A stretch of 8,064 bases of DNA. It comes from Candidatus Methanoperedens sp. (lineage in GTDB: Archaea; Halobacteriota; Methanosarcinia; Methanosarcinales; Methanoperedenaceae). Below the pieces are notes generated by a model. The model saw nothing but the letters and a program-made list of their open reading frames with translations, was not told the DNA's origin and did no database searches. Positions 6,939-8,064 of the stretch are shown piece after piece; position 1 is the stretch's first letter, and each line of letters opens with the position of its first letter. The stretch spans positions 1-8,064 of the forward strand of contig JAJRAP010000090.1 of the NCBI GenBank assembly GCA_028679855.1. The letters run 5' to 3'. A program made the translations under genes and the position numbers.

Positions 6939-7981
6939 TCATGAACTTGAATTACAGGGAACCGCTTTATCTCGAGCGATATCTTGGGGTGATGAGGGAC
7001 AGATTACCATCCCAGTTCCTGATCTCCAGGTCGATTTGCGTTGATTTTGACAGGGATTCACCTGTTCAGGAACTCTGGGGAATGCACGATGAGGCTATGA
7101 AGTCCTTTCGCGAGATGAAAGAAAGGATAAACTCGATCAAAGAGCTTCCTCCCTTTGCCGCATCATCTCTCCTTGACCTTAAAGCCGCAATTGCAAATAA
7201 GATTCTGGAGAACTGCTATTTCTGCGAGAGGCGCTGCGGGGCTAACCGCAAGAAGAAAAAGACAGGGCACTGCAGGCTCGACGCAGTTTCCCGCTATTCT
7301 GCCGAGTTCCTGCATCAGGGCGAAGAGCCTGAGCTTGTCCCGTCTCACACGATATTCTTCACAGGTTGCAACTTCACATGCGTTTACTGCCAGAACTGGG
7401 ATATATCCCAGGCTCCCCAGAGCGGCATTCCCATACTGCCACAGGAACTTGCAAGGATAATCACACTGCGGCGCGCATATGGTTCCAGGAACGTCAATTT
7501 TGTCACACCGACGCCCCATACGCATACGATTCTCAAGATATTGAATGCTCTGAAGGTCAATGTACCTGTTGTCTGGAATTCCAATATGTACTATTCCAAT
7601 GAGATAGCTGCGCTGCTTGAGGGCATAGTGGACGTTTATCTCGGCGATCTAAGATACGGGAATGATGATTGCGCAAAGAGATATTCAAACGTGCCTGACT
7701 ACTGGGGTGGTGTAACGCGCAATTTCATGACAGCTTACACAGGCGGCGAGATCCTGCTGCGGCAGCTTGTTCTTCCAGGTCATCTTGATTGCTGCACAGC
7801 GCCTATCGTGAAATGGGTAAAAGAGAATATCCCGAAGGTCAGGTTCAACCTGATGTTCCAGTACCGTCCGAATTACAGGGCTTACGAATATCCTGAAATT
7901 AACCGCAGCCTTATGCCCGTCGAGATCCAGAAGGCGCTTGAAATTGTAAGAGAGTCGGAGCTTGAGGATGTATTGATTTGA
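6935..7981 (+). CDS. Radical SAM protein, COG1313/PflX-like
   Basis: A 348-residue radical SAM protein. The SAM-cluster motif is GCNFTCVYCQN, with Cys145, Cys149 and Cys152 in CX3CX2C spacing as in pyruvate formate-lyase activase relatives. About 45 residues earlier a second Cys set (Cys94, Cys97, Cys101 and Cys113, in CYFCERRCGANR and TGHC) is the N-terminal hallmark of the COG1313 family and may bind an extra Fe-S cluster or zinc. NFVTPTPHTHT (188-198) and VVWNSNMYY (212-220) are other conserved-looking blocks of the partial TIM barrel. The substrate is unknown: no glycyl-radical enzyme is nearby, so an activase role is not supported. ATG 6935 overlaps the Tes-like stop (ATGA); ATG 6941 is a possible alternative start. 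Coupling to the Tes-like gene suggests work in the same pathway or maturation of the same product, which is inference. Confidence 0.8.
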   Translation: MIMNLNYREPLYLERYLGVMRDRLPSQFLISRSICVDFDRDSPVQELWGMHDEAMKSFREMKERINSIKELPPFAASSLLDLKAAIANKILENCYFCERRCGANRKKKKTGHCRLDAVSRYSAEFLHQGEEPELVPSHTIFFTGCNFTCVYCQNWDISQAPQSGIPILPQELARIITLRRAYGSRNVNFVTPTPHTHTILKILNALKVNVPVVWNSNMYYSNEIAALLEGIVDVYLGDLRYGNDDCAKRYSNVPDYWGGVTRNFMTAYTGGEILLRQLVLPGHLDCCTAPIVKWVKENIPKVRFNLMFQYRPNYRAYEYPEINRSLMPVEIQKALEIVRESELEDVLI

Positions 7982-8064
7982 TGAAACGGCTATAACTTAT
8001 TTTTAGCGAGGTTAAACAGTATCATGCTTAGAATAATGCAAATGGAAAGAGCATAAAACCATGA
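7982..8064 (+). other. 3' flank of the radical SAM pair, possible T-run terminator and next start codon
   Basis: Only 83 nt remain. A T-run at 8000-8004 in an AT-rich stretch (TATAACTTATTTTTAG) could end transcription or be a promoter element for a following gene. The last four bases are ATGA, with GGAAAG at 8044-8049 upstream, so a gene may begin at 8061. An ATG at 8023 opens only 10 codons and is not called. Confidence 0.3.

Overview
The window reads as archaeal chromosome, most likely from a methanogen-related euryarchaeon of the Methanosarcinia type (Methanosarcina, ANME-2 or Methanoperedens-like). The grounds are a DNA topoisomerase VI pair whose B subunit carries an extra C-terminal Ig-like region, an MJ0619/Tes-type radical SAM enzyme, a lone Lrp/AsnC ligand-binding domain, and GGTGA/GAGG ribosome-binding sites with occasional TTG starts. 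The genus is an inference; domain Archaea is well supported.

Layout. (a) 1-1992, minus strand, visibly AT-rich: a two-gene accessory unit. An unrecognised 314-residue protein (984-1928), which may be missing its true N-terminus through a frameshift, is followed after 2 nt by a P-loop ATPase of the DUF2791/BrxC-BrxD kind (981 to the left edge, incomplete). This looks like the edge of a defence-type island. (b) 1993-2086: short AT-rich spacer with small inverted and direct repeats. (c) 2087-5280, minus strand, higher GC: an apparent operon of a lone Lrp/AsnC RAM domain, top6B and top6A, joined by a 12-nt gap and then an ATGA overlap. (d) 5281-5453: divergent, AT-rich promoter region. (e) 5454-7981, plus strand: two radical SAM genes overlapping at ATGA, a Tes/MJ0619-family enzyme and a COG1313/PflX-like protein with an additional Cys cluster. 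(f) 7982-8064: AT-rich 3' flank with a T-run; the window ends in ATGA, which may be the next start codon.

How the parts fit. Topo VI A and B form the A2B2 type IIB topoisomerase that decatenates and relaxes DNA, and the Lrp-like domain is placed to be made with them. The radical SAM pair is probably made as one unit; the first enzyme belongs to the family that joins isoprenoid chains into tetraether lipids (Tes) or has been linked to pterin methylation (MJ0619), and the second is an uncharacterised radical SAM partner. The left part is the least understood: a BREX-like ATPase with an unknown partner protein.
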